Part shown: piece by piece, positions 26,475 to 34,327 of the stretch
How positions within the stretch are numbered: position 1 is the stretch's first letter
Layout: each line of letters opens with the position of its first letter
NCBI GenBank assembly: GCA_902547315.1
Contig: CACCND010000001.1
Span: 124,001-188,000, forward strand
Length of the DNA stretch: 64,000 nucleotides
Direction of reading: 5' to 3'
Source: an uncultured Pelagibacteraceae bacterium
GTDB lineage: Bacteria > Pseudomonadota > Alphaproteobacteria > Pelagibacterales > AG-422-B15
Notes under the pieces: generated by a model
Databases searched by the model: none
Told to the model about the DNA's origin: nothing
The model's input: the letters and a program-made list of their open reading frames with translations, nothing else
Program-made: the position numbers and the translations under genes

Positions 26475-26664
26475 CGATTTCAACCTTTTCTGGCACACTT
26501 TCTAAATCTGGTTTCTGAACATCTTCTTGATCATCTAAAATTAATTCTGCAGCATTTGGGTTGATAAAAAACTTATAGAACGAAAAATTTTTTACTGATG
26601 AGCAGGCATTGAGAGTAAATAAAAATAAAAATAAACTAAAAATAATTATTATTTTTCTTCTCAT
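26467..26664 (-). CDS. Small lipoprotein of unknown function
   Basis: A 65-residue protein with a lipoprotein signal: MRRKIIIIFSLFLFLFTLNACSS, with the lipobox LNAC at residues 18-21. The short mature part carries NPNAAELILDDQEDV, which resembles the NxAEEL-type segment of BamD-like or small outer-membrane lipoproteins, but this is too little to assign. It ends in an acidic stretch. It overlaps argC by 4 bases (ATGA) and hom by 8 bases, so it is clearly embedded in the argC-hom operon. Envelope location is a fair inference; function is unknown. Confidence 0.75.
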   Translation of the reverse strand: MRRKIIIIFSLFLFLFTLNACSSVKNFSFYKFFINPNAAELILDDQEDVQKPDLESVPEKVEIDE

Positions 26665-27671
26665 TCTATTCCTAACCTCTCATCATAATCATTCATAAGA
26701 TTAAAATTTTGAAGGGCTTGTCCAGCAGCTCCTTTTACCAAATTATCTAAAACACTAACAATACATAATTTATTTTCTTTATATCCCTTTTTTAATCCTA
26801 TGACTAAGTTATTGGTACCAACTACGTCCCTAGAGGAAGGAATTTCATTAATTGGTAGCAATTGTATAAAATGCTCATCATTAAATCTTTTTTGTAATAT
26901 ATCGTAAATATCATTTTGAGATACCTCATTTGTATCAATATAAATGTTACTCAAAATACCTCTTTCAACTGGTAGTATATTAGCCGCAAAAAAAACTTCA
27001 GTTTGAATATTTTTGATTTTACTTAGTTCTTGGTTTATTTCAGCTATGTGCTTGTGATCACCAATACCATAGGTTCTGATATTTTCATTTACTTCTTTAA
27101 TCAACTCTTTCTTTCCCTTTGTTTTACCTGCACCTGAGTAACCTGATTTTGAGTCAATAACAATATCGTCGGTTTTAATTGCATTTTGTTTTATCAATTC
27201 AATTAGTGGGATTAAGATGCTTGTTGCATAGCAGCCAGGGTTTGCAATATGCTTACATTTTTTTATCTTATCTCTGTTAAACTCTGTTAACCCATATTGA
27301 AATTCATCATTTACCTCAAAGTTGCCGTGTTTAAAGCCATACCAATTCTCATAATCATTTTTATCATCAAGTCTAAAATCAACTGATAGGTCAATTATAC
27401 TGACATCTGATTTCAATAGATCGCTTCGTTTGTGAAGATTTTCATTTGGCAAGCAATTAAATACATAATCAATGCTACTAAAATTTATGTCTTCATAGCT
27501 TTTGTATTTGAGTGGTGTTTGTATACCAGAAGATTCATGGATTTGAACTATCTCACCTGCTGACTTGTTTGCAGATAAAGCAACAATCCTAACATGGGGA
27601 TGGTTGAGGCAAATTTTGATTATTTCTTGTCCTACGAAACCACTAGCACCTAATATAGCTACGTTTTTCAT
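26661..27671 (-). CDS. argC: N-acetyl-gamma-glutamyl-phosphate reductase
   Basis: It reduces N-acetylglutamyl phosphate to the semialdehyde in arginine synthesis. The 336-residue protein has the dinucleotide-binding start VAILGASGFVGQEII, the catalytic cysteine in IANPGCYATSILIPLI (about residues 143-158), the motif SGYSGAGKTKG, and HKHIAEINQEL, all ArgC hallmarks. It follows rpsI by 38 bases, the usual alphaproteobacterial order rplM-rpsI-argC. A small lipoprotein gene overlaps its end. Identity is secure. Confidence 0.96.
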   Translation of the reverse strand: MKNVAILGASGFVGQEIIKICLNHPHVRIVALSANKSAGEIVQIHESSGIQTPLKYKSYEDINFSSIDYVFNCLPNENLHKRSDLLKSDVSIIDLSVDFRLDDKNDYENWYGFKHGNFEVNDEFQYGLTEFNRDKIKKCKHIANPGCYATSILIPLIELIKQNAIKTDDIVIDSKSGYSGAGKTKGKKELIKEVNENIRTYGIGDHKHIAEINQELSKIKNIQTEVFFAANILPVERGILSNIYIDTNEVSQNDIYDILQKRFNDEHFIQLLPINEIPSSRDVVGTNNLVIGLKKGYKENKLCIVSVLDNLVKGAAGQALQNFNLMNDYDERLGIE

Positions 27672-27709
27672 AATTAATTTTTAATTTAATAATAGAAGTT
27701 TGAAAAAAA

Positions 27710-28156
27710 TTATCTTTTTGAGAATTGGAAACGTCTACGTGCTTTACGTCTACCATATTTTTTTCTTTCAACAATTCGAGAGTCTCTCGTAAGTAAACCT
27801 TCAGTTTTAAGGATTGGTCTTAAGTTTGGATCTAGCAAAGTTAGAGCTTTTGAAATTCCATGTCTAACAGCACCAGCCTGACCAGACATTCCACCGCCAC
27901 TAACAGTAACTGTTGTGTCAACATTCATTTTTTTATTTGTTAATTCAAGTGGTTGGTTAACTAGCATATTTAGAACAGGTCTTAAAAAGTATTTATCAAC
28001 GTCCTTACCATTGATTACTATTTTTCCAGAACCATCTTTTATCCAGACTCTCGCAACAGCATTCTTTCTTTTACCGGTAGCATATGATCTTCCTAGATTA
28101 TCCAATACTGGTTTTGCTAAATTTTCCTCAGAATTATTATTCATATTTTCGTTCAT
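27710..28156 (-). CDS. rpsI: 30S ribosomal protein S9
   Basis: The 148-residue product ends with the very basic S9 tail [17 protein letters not shown], which reaches the ribosomal P site, and has [18 protein letters not shown] and [20 protein letters not shown] 27-residue Asn/Glu-rich N-terminal extension precedes the conserved part, as in other Alphaproteobacteria. It directly abuts rplM with no gap (rplM stop then ATG), the universal L13-S9 pair. Confidence 0.98.
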   Translation of the reverse strand: MNENMNNNSEENLAKPVLDNLGRSYATGKRKNAVARVWIKDGSGKIVINGKDVDKYFLRPVLNMLVNQPLELTNKKMNVDTTVTVSGGGMSGQAGAVRHGISKALTLLDPNLRPILKTEGLLTRDSRIVERKKYGRRKARRRFQFSKR

Positions 28157-28621
28157 TTAAACTGCATCCTGTATGTTATATATTTTAGGATTTTGAGCCT
28201 CGTGAGGATGCTTGTCACCTATGTATACCTTCATATTTGACAGCTGCTTTCTTCCAAGCGGTCCTTTAGGAATCATTCGTTTAACAGCTAGTCTAACTAA
28301 TCGATCTGGAAATTTTCCCTCTAATATTTTTCTAGCATTGATACTTTTAATTCCCCCAGGATATCCAGTGTGTCTATAATAAGTTTTGTTATCAAGTTTT
28401 TTGCCCGTAAGCTTAATTTTTTCAGCATTAATAATAACTACATTATCTCCACAATCCACATGTGGAGTATATGTTGGTTTATGCTTACCTCTTAAAATAT
28501 TTGAGACATTTGTAGCTAGTCTGCCCAAGACTATGTCTTTTGCATCGATCAATAACCAGTCTTTTTTTATGTCCTCTTTTCTTAGAGACGTAGTTTGCTT
28601 TAGTATCTTAGATGTAGTCAT
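28157..28621 (-). CDS. rplM: 50S ribosomal protein L13
   Basis: The 154-residue L13 has [48 protein letters not shown] and the [13 protein letters not shown]-type motif ([12 protein letters not shown]). It starts the rplM-rpsI pair. A strong promoter (TTGACA, 17 bases, TAATAA) ends only 8 bases before the ATG, so the mRNA could be leaderless or have a leader of one to three bases. No other ATG is available nearby, and the N-terminus is already slightly longer than usual. Confidence 0.98.
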   Translation of the reverse strand: MTTSKILKQTTSLRKEDIKKDWLLIDAKDIVLGRLATNVSNILRGKHKPTYTPHVDCGDNVVIINAEKIKLTGKKLDNKTYYRHTGYPGGIKSINARKILEGKFPDRLVRLAVKRMIPKGPLGRKQLSNMKVYIGDKHPHEAQNPKIYNIQDAV

Positions 28622-28629
28622 GTTATTGT

Positions 28630-28658
28630 TTATTAGAGAATACAGTAAAGTATGTCAA
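28630..28658 (-). promoter_or_regulatory. Sigma-70 promoter for rplM-rpsI
   Basis: On the minus strand a perfect -35 box TTGACA (28658-28653), a 17-base spacer and a -10 box TAATAA (28635-28630) point at rplM. Transcription would begin around 28623, within a few bases of the rplM ATG at 28621. Confidence 0.7.
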
Positions 28659-28733
28659 CAACATATATTTATATAATAAATTCATATATTTAAATCCTGG
28701 TATTATGATACTTTTTAAATTATTACGCTTTAC

Positions 28734-28803
28734 ATAAGTCTTAGAGTGTTATTCAATATATTGTCGAGTTTAATACAGCTTGCGGACTTATACAGCTAAG
28801 CCA
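28734..28803 (+). promoter_or_regulatory. SAM-II/SAM-V-type riboswitch upstream of metY
   Basis: A stem of 7 base pairs, ATAAGTC (28734-28740) with GACTTAT (28785-28791), encloses a loop ending in CTTGCG, and is followed by ACAGCTAAG. This is the arrangement of the SAM-II pseudoknot aptamer (stem, then TTGCAA, stem, then AGCTAAA), which also underlies SAM-V of marine bacteria. The gene downstream is a methionine gene. A terminator follows immediately. The exact class (II or V) I cannot settle by eye. Confidence 0.7.
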
Positions 28804-28807
28804 TCAG

Positions 28808-28837
28808 CCGCACATAGTATTATGATGCGGTTTTTTT
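28808..28837 (+). terminator. Riboswitch-controlled terminator before metY
   Basis: CCGCACATA pairs with TATG-A-TGCGG (one bulged A) around the loop GTAT and is followed by seven T residues. The 5' arm CCGCA (28808-28812) can instead pair with TGCGG at 28781-28785 inside the aptamer core, giving an antiterminator. Ligand binding to the core would free the terminator arm and stop transcription ahead of metY. Confidence 0.85.
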
Positions 28838-28880
28838 ATTTGCTGTGAGACTCGAAGAAAATATAAATAGAGGTAAAAAA

Positions 28881-30194
28881 ATGGCAAAAAATAAATTTAA
28901 TCCAGCAGATTCTGTTAACCCTGAAACTATTGCATTGCATGGAGGTGATTACAGAAGTGACCCTTCTACAACGTCAGTAGCTGTTCCAATTTATCAAACT
29001 ACTTCATATCAGTTTCATAACACTGAACATGCGGCTAACTTATTTGGAGCAAAAGATTTTGGTAATATCTATACAAGAATTATGAATCCTACAGTAGATG
29101 TTCTTGAAAAAAGAGTTGCAGCAATGGAAGGTGGGATAGGTGCATTATGTGTTAGCTCTGGCCAGTCAGCTTCAATGTTAAGCATTCAAAATTTGGTTAA
29201 GGCTGGAGATAATATTGTTAGTTCTACTGATTTATATGGTGGAACGTGGAACTTATTTGCCAATACAATGAAAGATTTAGGCATTGAGGTAAGATTTGCA
29301 GATCCAACAGATCCTGAAAGTTTCAGAAAACTGACAGATGATAATACTCGCGCTTATTATGCAGAAACATTACCTAATCCGAAGCTTAAAGTCTTTCCAA
29401 TCAGAGAAGTGGCAGATATAGGAGATGAATATAATATTCCCTTGATTGTAGACAATACTGCCGCGCCAGTTATTTGTAAACCAATTGAGCATGGAGCGAC
29501 AATTGTCGTACATTCCCTTACAAAATTCATAGGCGGCCATGGTACAACTATTGGCGGGATAATAGTTGATAGTGGTAAGTTTGATTGGGCAAAAGATCCA
29601 AAGAGACAGCCTATGCTTAATAATCCTGATCCAAGCTATCACGGTATGGTATGGACAGAATTTGCAAAAGCAGTAGGTCCAATTGCTTACATCGTAAGAG
29701 CTAGATTTGTAGGATTAAGAGACCTAGGTCCTGCTTTGCCGCCTCAGAGTGCATTTCAAATAATTCAAGGTTTGGAAACAGTATCTTTGAGAATGGAAAA
29801 ACACTGTTCTAATGCTGCTAAAGTTGCTGAGTATCTATCCAATCATAATAAGGTATCCAAAGTAATTTATGCTGGCCTTGATGAGGGTGAAGCTGGTGAA
29901 AGAGCTAACAAATACCTGAAAGGTGGGCATGGCGCTCTCTGTGGAATAGAACTAAAAGGTGGAAAAGCAAGTGGTGAAAAATTCATTAATAATTTAAATA
30001 TGTTCTATCATGTCGCAAATATAGGTGACGCGAGAAGTCTTGCTATACACCCTGCATCAACCACTCACTCTCAATTATCTGATGAAGATATGGAGTCGGC
30101 TGGAGTTAATCCAAGTTATGTCAGACTTTCTATTGGGATTGAGCATATTGACGACATTATCGAAGATCTTAAAAATGCTTTAGATGCAGCATAG
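28881..30194 (+). CDS. metY: O-acetylhomoserine sulfhydrylase
   Basis: This PLP enzyme makes homocysteine from O-acetylhomoserine and sulfide. The 437-residue product has SVAVPIYQTTSYQF, NPTVDVLEKRVAAMEGG, the PLP-lysine motif VVHSLTKFIGGHGTTIGG, and the ending RLSIGIEHIDDIIEDL, typical of the Met/Cys gamma-family. The frame opens at 28845 with GTG, but the ATG at 28881, with AGAGG seven bases upstream, gives the normal N-terminus. It is single-gene, between the SAM-type riboswitch with its terminator and the terminator at 30208. Together with hom in this window it forms part of the methionine pathway. Confidence 0.95.
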   Translation: MAKNKFNPADSVNPETIALHGGDYRSDPSTTSVAVPIYQTTSYQFHNTEHAANLFGAKDFGNIYTRIMNPTVDVLEKRVAAMEGGIGALCVSSGQSASMLSIQNLVKAGDNIVSSTDLYGGTWNLFANTMKDLGIEVRFADPTDPESFRKLTDDNTRAYYAETLPNPKLKVFPIREVADIGDEYNIPLIVDNTAAPVICKPIEHGATIVVHSLTKFIGGHGTTIGGIIVDSGKFDWAKDPKRQPMLNNPDPSYHGMVWTEFAKAVGPIAYIVRARFVGLRDLGPALPPQSAFQIIQGLETVSLRMEKHCSNAAKVAEYLSNHNKVSKVIYAGLDEGEAGERANKYLKGGHGALCGIELKGGKASGEKFINNLNMFYHVANIGDARSLAIHPASTTHSQLSDEDMESAGVNPSYVRLSIGIEHIDDIIEDLKNALDAA

Positions 30195-30207
30195 CCTTTA
30201 ATATTGG

Positions 30208-30247
30208 GCCTCTTCAAGATAAATTATTTTGAAGGGGCTTTTTTTTT
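30208..30247 (+). terminator. Rho-independent terminator after metY
   Basis: GCCTCTTCAA (30208-30217) pairs with TTGAAGGGGC (30229-30238) with one G-T pair, around an 11-base loop, followed by nine T residues. It overlaps the 3' end of convergent ctaA. Confidence 0.93.
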
Positions 30248-31258
30248 GCTAAACAACCACATTGTTATAGAAACTAAAAATAAAATAATAGAATTTCCCT
30301 GATGTGCCAGTGCTAAATGCCAAGGGATATTTTGGTAGGTCATTAATATACCAAGGAAAATCTGTAGTATAAATATAACATTAAAAACAATTAATAAGTA
30401 ATTTTTCTTAATAGAGCTATTCATAAAAAAGATAAAATTTACGTATACAATTATTAAAAATAAAAATAATGCAAACGATCGGTGAATAAATATTATATAT
30501 TCCCTTGTTTCAAAAAAATTAATAATGCCTTCAAGACTGTTATTTTCAATTAGGGGAAATATATAACCATCATATGTTGGCCATGTATTGAATGATAATC
30601 CTGCGTGAGTACCAGAAACAAAAGCACCATATGCAATTTGAAAGAAAATGAATAATAATAATATTAAAAATAAAAACTCATTATTTGTCTTCTGAAAAAA
30701 ATTTTTATTATCGTTATATTTAACGGTTGCATCAAGTAATGTTTGATAAGTAATTCCCAAAATAATAAAAGCCATCGTTAGATGCATCGCTAACCTATAT
30801 TGACTTACATCAACACGTCCTACAAGGCCGCTCTTAACCATATACCAACCAATAAAAGACTGTATCGCTAGGAAAAAACCAACTAAAATTATTCTTTTTA
30901 AATAAACTCTGTTAATTTTTTTCATTATTAACAAATAAATTAGAGGAATTAAATATAGTGCACCAATAAATCGAGCAAAAAATCTGTGAAACCACTCCCA
31001 AAAATAAATAACTTTGAATTCATTAAGTGTCATTGCACTATTGATTAACATAAATTCATCAATTTTTTGATATTTACTAAATTCAATTTGCCATTGTGTT
31101 TCACTAAATGGATACATTACACCAGAAATTGGTAACCATTCGGTTATTGATAGACCCGAGTCTGATATTCTTGTATATCCTCCTATAAGAATTATTGCGC
31201 AAATAGACAATGTTAGAGATAATAGCCAAATTGAAAATATATTGATTTTCACTGTCAT
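30224..31258 (-). CDS. ctaA: Heme A synthase (COX15/CtaA type)
   Basis: This inner-membrane enzyme oxidises heme O to heme A for cytochrome c oxidase. The 344-residue protein has about eight hydrophobic segments and the heme-ligand histidines in context: GGYTRISDSGLSITEWLP near the N-terminus, FWEWFHRFFARFIGALY, YRLAMHLTMAF, GTHAGLSFNTWPTYDGY, FIHRSFALFLF and LALAHQGNSI. This is the type found in Alphaproteobacteria and mitochondria. It lies alone on the minus strand, with its start 18 bases from the divergent DUF2842 gene. Its 3' end contains the metY terminator. Confidence 0.95.
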   Translation of the reverse strand: MTVKINIFSIWLLSLTLSICAIILIGGYTRISDSGLSITEWLPISGVMYPFSETQWQIEFSKYQKIDEFMLINSAMTLNEFKVIYFWEWFHRFFARFIGALYLIPLIYLLIMKKINRVYLKRIILVGFFLAIQSFIGWYMVKSGLVGRVDVSQYRLAMHLTMAFIILGITYQTLLDATVKYNDNKNFFQKTNNEFLFLILLLFIFFQIAYGAFVSGTHAGLSFNTWPTYDGYIFPLIENNSLEGIINFFETREYIIFIHRSFALFLFLIIVYVNFIFFMNSSIKKNYLLIVFNVIFILQIFLGILMTYQNIPWHLALAHQGNSIILFLVSITMWLFSKKKAPSK

Positions 31259-31276
31259 AATTATTAAATATTTAAA

Positions 31277-31471
31277 ATGTCAAAAACAAAAAAAATGCTA
31301 AGTATTATTATATTTATACTAATGATGTTTCTATATTGTTTATTAATTATGGCTTTTTTAGTTAAAATCAACTTTAATAATTGGTTGGTAGAATTTATTG
31401 TTTATTTTATTCTAGGGATTATCTGGGTTTTCCCATCAATGTATATATTAAAACCATTTAAAAAAAAATGA
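31277..31471 (+). CDS. DUF2842 small membrane protein
   Basis: This 64-residue protein has two hydrophobic helices (about residues 8-28 and 38-58) and ends with IIWVFPSMYILKPFKKK, matching the DUF2842 pattern of small alphaproteobacterial membrane proteins that end in a GxxWVxPxxxLxxxM-like segment. No function is known. It overlaps the chorismate mutase gene by four bases (ATGA), so the two form a small plus-strand operon, with the divergent ctaA start 18 bases away. Confidence 0.6.
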   Translation: MSKTKKMLSIIIFILMMFLYCLLIMAFLVKINFNNWLVEFIVYFILGIIWVFPSMYILKPFKKK

Positions 31472-31761
31472 CAAGAAACAAAAATAGCTCAATTGAAATG
31501 AGAGAAATAAGAAAAAAAATAGATAAAGTAGATACCAAAATACTGCCTTTAATGGTTAGACGATCTGAGTTAGTAAACGCGGCACTTAATTTAAAAAAGA
31601 AAAAATCAGAAATTGTTGATATTAGGAGAATAAATCAAATTAAAAAAAAAGTTTCAATTCAAGCAAAGAAACTTGGAGCAAATCCAAAACTTATAAGTAA
31701 CATTTGGTTATCAATGATTAAAAACTTTATTGATTTTGAGAAAAAAAATTTTAAGAAATAG
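31468..31761 (+). CDS. Chorismate mutase, AroQ class
   Basis: The 97-residue protein rearranges chorismate to prephenate for Phe and Tyr synthesis. It shows the AroQ three-helix pattern: EMREIRKKIDKVDTKILPLM with the catalytic arginine, RRSELVNAALNLKKKKSEI with Arg and Lys, then a C-terminal helix (GANPKLISNIWLSMIKNFIDF) typical of the short chorismate mutases. It is stand-alone, not fused to prephenate dehydratase. It follows DUF2842 with a 4-base overlap, and its stop directly abuts the rpmG stop on the other strand. Confidence 0.87.
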   Translation: MTRNKNSSIEMREIRKKIDKVDTKILPLMVRRSELVNAALNLKKKKSEIVDIRRINQIKKKVSIQAKKLGANPKLISNIWLSMIKNFIDFEKKNFKK

Positions 31762-31953
31762 TTATTTACTATGAGGTGGTAGCTTTTTTTCTACAAACCA
31801 TTCATGTTTCTTTGTTGCAGGATTATACTTTTTCATTCTCAATTTGTCTTTTGCTTTTAGTCCAGAAGTTGGCTTTTTAACATAATAATAGAATTTGCTG
31901 TCTGTCTTTTCCTCGGGAACTAATCTAACTTTAACTGTTGATTTTTTTGCCAT
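31762..31953 (-). CDS. rpmG: 50S ribosomal protein L33
   Basis: The 63-residue protein starts MAKKSTVKVRLVPEEKTD and continues SKFYYYVKKPTSG, then LRMKKYNPATKKHEWFVEKKL, matching L33 (VRKYDPVxRKHVxFKEAK). It has no zinc-binding cysteines, so it is the cysteine-free form. It has about eight extra C-terminal residues. The stop codon abuts the chorismate mutase stop on the opposite strand, so the genes converge with no spacer. It is 3 bases downstream of the MerR-type gene. Confidence 0.93.
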   Translation of the reverse strand: MAKKSTVKVRLVPEEKTDSKFYYYVKKPTSGLKAKDKLRMKKYNPATKKHEWFVEKKLPPHSK

Positions 31954-31956
31954 TAA

Positions 31957-32370
31957 TTAATTTTCATCCAATTTTTTTCTAAGATTCACTAAATCATCAA
32001 GAACTTTTACTAATTTATCTCTTTTTGTTTCACCTAAATTATATTTTGGAGACTCTAATAAAGTATTTGGATTACTTTCAGTATTTTCTTTAAAATTATT
32101 TTTCTTAGACCTACTAACAAGCAATTTTTTTGTTCCATTTTCTTTAATTACCTTTTGAACACCTCTTATTGTATAACCGTCATTATATAAAAGGTTTTTG
32201 ATACCTTTTAATAATTTAACATCTTCAGGCCTATAGTATCTTCTTCCTCCACCTCTCTTTATAGGTTTTATTTGAGCAAACTTTGTTTCCCAAAATCTTA
32301 GCACATGTTGAGGAAGAGATAGATCTTTAGATACTTCACTGATTGTTCTGAATGCTTCAGGAGATTTCAT
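31957..32370 (-). CDS. MerR-family transcriptional regulator
   Basis: The 137-residue regulator has an N-terminal MerR helix-turn-helix: [20 protein letters not shown] then [21 protein letters not shown] (about residues 5-47), with the conserved wing [24 protein letters not shown] is the second helix pair. The C-terminus is basic and Asn/Lys rich without sensor cysteines. The family member directly after ihfA is conserved in Alphaproteobacteria; its target is not known to me. It is 4 bases after ihfA. Confidence 0.9.
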   Translation of the reverse strand: MKSPEAFRTISEVSKDLSLPQHVLRFWETKFAQIKPIKRGGGRRYYRPEDVKLLKGIKNLLYNDGYTIRGVQKVIKENGTKKLLVSRSKKNNFKENTESNPNTLLESPKYNLGETKRDKLVKVLDDLVNLRKKLDEN

Positions 32371-32374
32371 TTTA

Positions 32375-32686
32375 TTATTCTACCATATTAGCTTTGTTTT
32401 TACTATTTACTTTAGACTTCAAAACATTTGAAGCTCTAAATGTAACAACACTTCTAGCAGTAATTGGAACTTCTTCGCCAGTTTTAGGATTTCTGCCAAT
32501 CCTCTCTTTTTTTTGCCGAACAACAAAAGTTCCAAAAGAAGAAATTTTAACATCGTCTCCACTAATTAGACTTTTAAGTATTTCACCAAAAACTGAGTCT
32601 ACTAATGATGCTGACTCATTTCTTGAAAGACCTACATTTTTAAATACTGCCTCGCTTAGAGATGATCTTGTGGTTGTTTTATCCAT
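32375..32686 (-). CDS. ihfA: Integration host factor, alpha subunit
   Basis: The 103-residue DNA-bending protein has the HU/IHF fold: a helical N-terminus with [33 protein letters not shown], then the beta-arm region [20 protein letters not shown] with the proline-bearing arm tip [10 protein letters not shown]. It binds DNA with the beta subunit and acts in transcription, replication and recombination. It follows plsX by 60 bases; the usual fabH between them is absent. Confidence 0.95.
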   Translation of the reverse strand: MDKTTTRSSLSEAVFKNVGLSRNESASLVDSVFGEILKSLISGDDVKISSFGTFVVRQKKERIGRNPKTGEEVPITARSVVTFRASNVLKSKVNSKNKANMVE

Positions 32687-32746
32687 AATAAAAAATTATA
32701 GAAAATATAACTACTTAAAACAATAAATTAATTATATTTTTTAAAA

Positions 32747-33781
32747 TTATTCTTCCAGATTATTATGCATTTCTTTGAGATATGACTTGATTTTCTCATT
32801 TACTTTGTTTTCCAGTAGAGAATAAATAATATCTGAAGCGTATGAAACTCCTTTTGACTCAGACTCACCGTGACATTTAACAACGAGTGAATTTAATCCC
32901 ATAAAGATACCACAATTATGAACTCTAGGATCCAATCTATCCTTGACTGCCCTCATTGCTATTGAAGATAAAAAATATCCAATTCTCGAACTTAAAGAGC
33001 TATTAAAGGCATCACGCAAATGACTTTGGAATAGTTTTGCCGTTCCCTCGGCAGTTTTAAGAGCTATATTTCCTGTAAATCCATCAGTAACGACTACATT
33101 TGTTTTTCCTTGAGAAATATCGTTTCCTTCAACAAAACCATGGTAGTTAAGTGATAGTTTATTTGACAGTTTTTTAAGTTTATCTGATGCATTTCTTATT
33201 TCATCATTTCCTTTAATATCTTCAGTTCCTACATTAAGTATTCCAATACTAGGGTTTTCTATTTTAAACAAGATAGATGCTAGATTAGACCCAAGTACCG
33301 CATTATCAATAAGATATCTTGAATCTAATTTTGTATTAGCTCCAAGATCAAGTACAATTGATTCACCTTTCATATTAGGCCAAATAGATGCAATCGAAGG
33401 TCGTTTTATTTCATTCATTGTTTTTATCTCAAGCATAGAATAAGTCATTAGTGCACCAGTGTTGCCAAATGATAAGATTGCATCTGAGGTATTTTCTTTA
33501 ACTGACTTTATTGCTAAATACATGCTAGAGAATTTTTTTGTTTTCAAAATATCCGATGGCTTATCGTTCATAGAAATAAAATCATTGCAGTGAAATATTT
33601 CTACATGATCCATTAATCTTTTATATTTCTTAATTTCGCGCTCTATAGCTTCTTGATCACCATAGAGTATAAACTTGTATTTTATGTTTCTAAGTAATGA
33701 TTGATTAAGTCCTTTTACAATATCTTTGATTTTTGTTTCACTTCCCATCGTATCAACTGATAAAGTGAAGTAGTCAGTCAA
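32747..33781 (-). CDS. plsX: Phosphate acyltransferase PlsX
   Basis: PlsX makes acyl-phosphate from acyl-ACP for phosphatidic acid synthesis. The 344-residue protein begins LSVDTMGSETKIKDIV, in which the family DxMGGD motif is weakened to DTMGSE, and has ILSFGNTGALMTYSML, RPSIASIWPNMKGESIVLDLG, GILNVGTEDIKGNDEI and NVVVTDGFTGNIALKTAEG. These match the PlsX family. Neighbours differ from most Alphaproteobacteria: fabH and DUF177/rpmF, usually beside plsX, are missing. The bc1 chaperone gene ends 5 bases upstream. Confidence 0.93.
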   Translation of the reverse strand: MTDYFTLSVDTMGSETKIKDIVKGLNQSLLRNIKYKFILYGDQEAIEREIKKYKRLMDHVEIFHCNDFISMNDKPSDILKTKKFSSMYLAIKSVKENTSDAILSFGNTGALMTYSMLEIKTMNEIKRPSIASIWPNMKGESIVLDLGANTKLDSRYLIDNAVLGSNLASILFKIENPSIGILNVGTEDIKGNDEIRNASDKLKKLSNKLSLNYHGFVEGNDISQGKTNVVVTDGFTGNIALKTAEGTAKLFQSHLRDAFNSSLSSRIGYFLSSIAMRAVKDRLDPRVHNCGIFMGLNSLVVKCHGESESKGVSYASDIIYSLLENKVNEKIKSYLKEMHNNLEE

Positions 33782-33786
33782 ATTAA

Positions 33787-34320
33787 TTACCTTTTAAAAT
33801 CTAAAAATTTATAGGAGTTGCCTATATTAGTCTTTTCATTGTTTTTATTGAAATGATTTATATTAGTGAGCATATATTCCACAAACAGGTCCAGATAAAC
33901 TTTATTTTTAATTTTCCCTTTGTAAATATTATTTAAGATTGTTTCTTTAAGCAATAATTTATCACTTTCTTTACTATACTTATCCATACCTCTGTCATAC
34001 TGAGCTATTCTGCCATAAAAAGCTGATATAAAGACTTTCATCTTTTTATTTACAGCAATGTCACCAAACCCCATTTCTCTCAAATTATTTTCGAAATCTT
34101 GAAACATGAGATCAAATAAATTTTGGGATATTATTGAAATATTGTCATTTAGGGTTTTATAGTAATAAAATACTATGAATGAATGAAAAATAATTAAGTC
34201 AAACCTTGTCTCAAAGCTATCAGGCAAATCTAAATCAACATAAAAAAATTTTGATCTCGAAATTTGAACTATATTCTGGTAAATGTTTTCTACATTAGAA
34301 TTTTTTAATTTATTAAACAT
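33787..34320 (-). CDS. Ubiquinol-cytochrome c chaperone family (CBP3/UQCC1) protein
   Basis: The product of about 177 residues matches the CBP3/UQCC1 family that assists cytochrome b assembly into the bc1 complex. Visible motifs are DLPDSFETRFDLIIFHSFIV, LFDLMFQDFENNLREMGFGD and VNKKMKVFISAFYGRIAQYD. The ORF is open back to 34389, but the ATG at 34320 gives a family-length N-terminus. Its start overlaps the divergent bamE start region. The order bamE, chaperone, plsX is a known alphaproteobacterial arrangement; the DUF177 gene usually between chaperone and plsX is absent. Confidence 0.88.
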   Translation of the reverse strand: MFNKLKNSNVENIYQNIVQISRSKFFYVDLDLPDSFETRFDLIIFHSFIVFYYYKTLNDNISIISQNLFDLMFQDFENNLREMGFGDIAVNKKMKVFISAFYGRIAQYDRGMDKYSKESDKLLLKETILNNIYKGKIKNKVYLDLFVEYMLTNINHFNKNNEKTNIGNSYKFLDFKR

Positions 34321-34327
34321 GTTTGTT

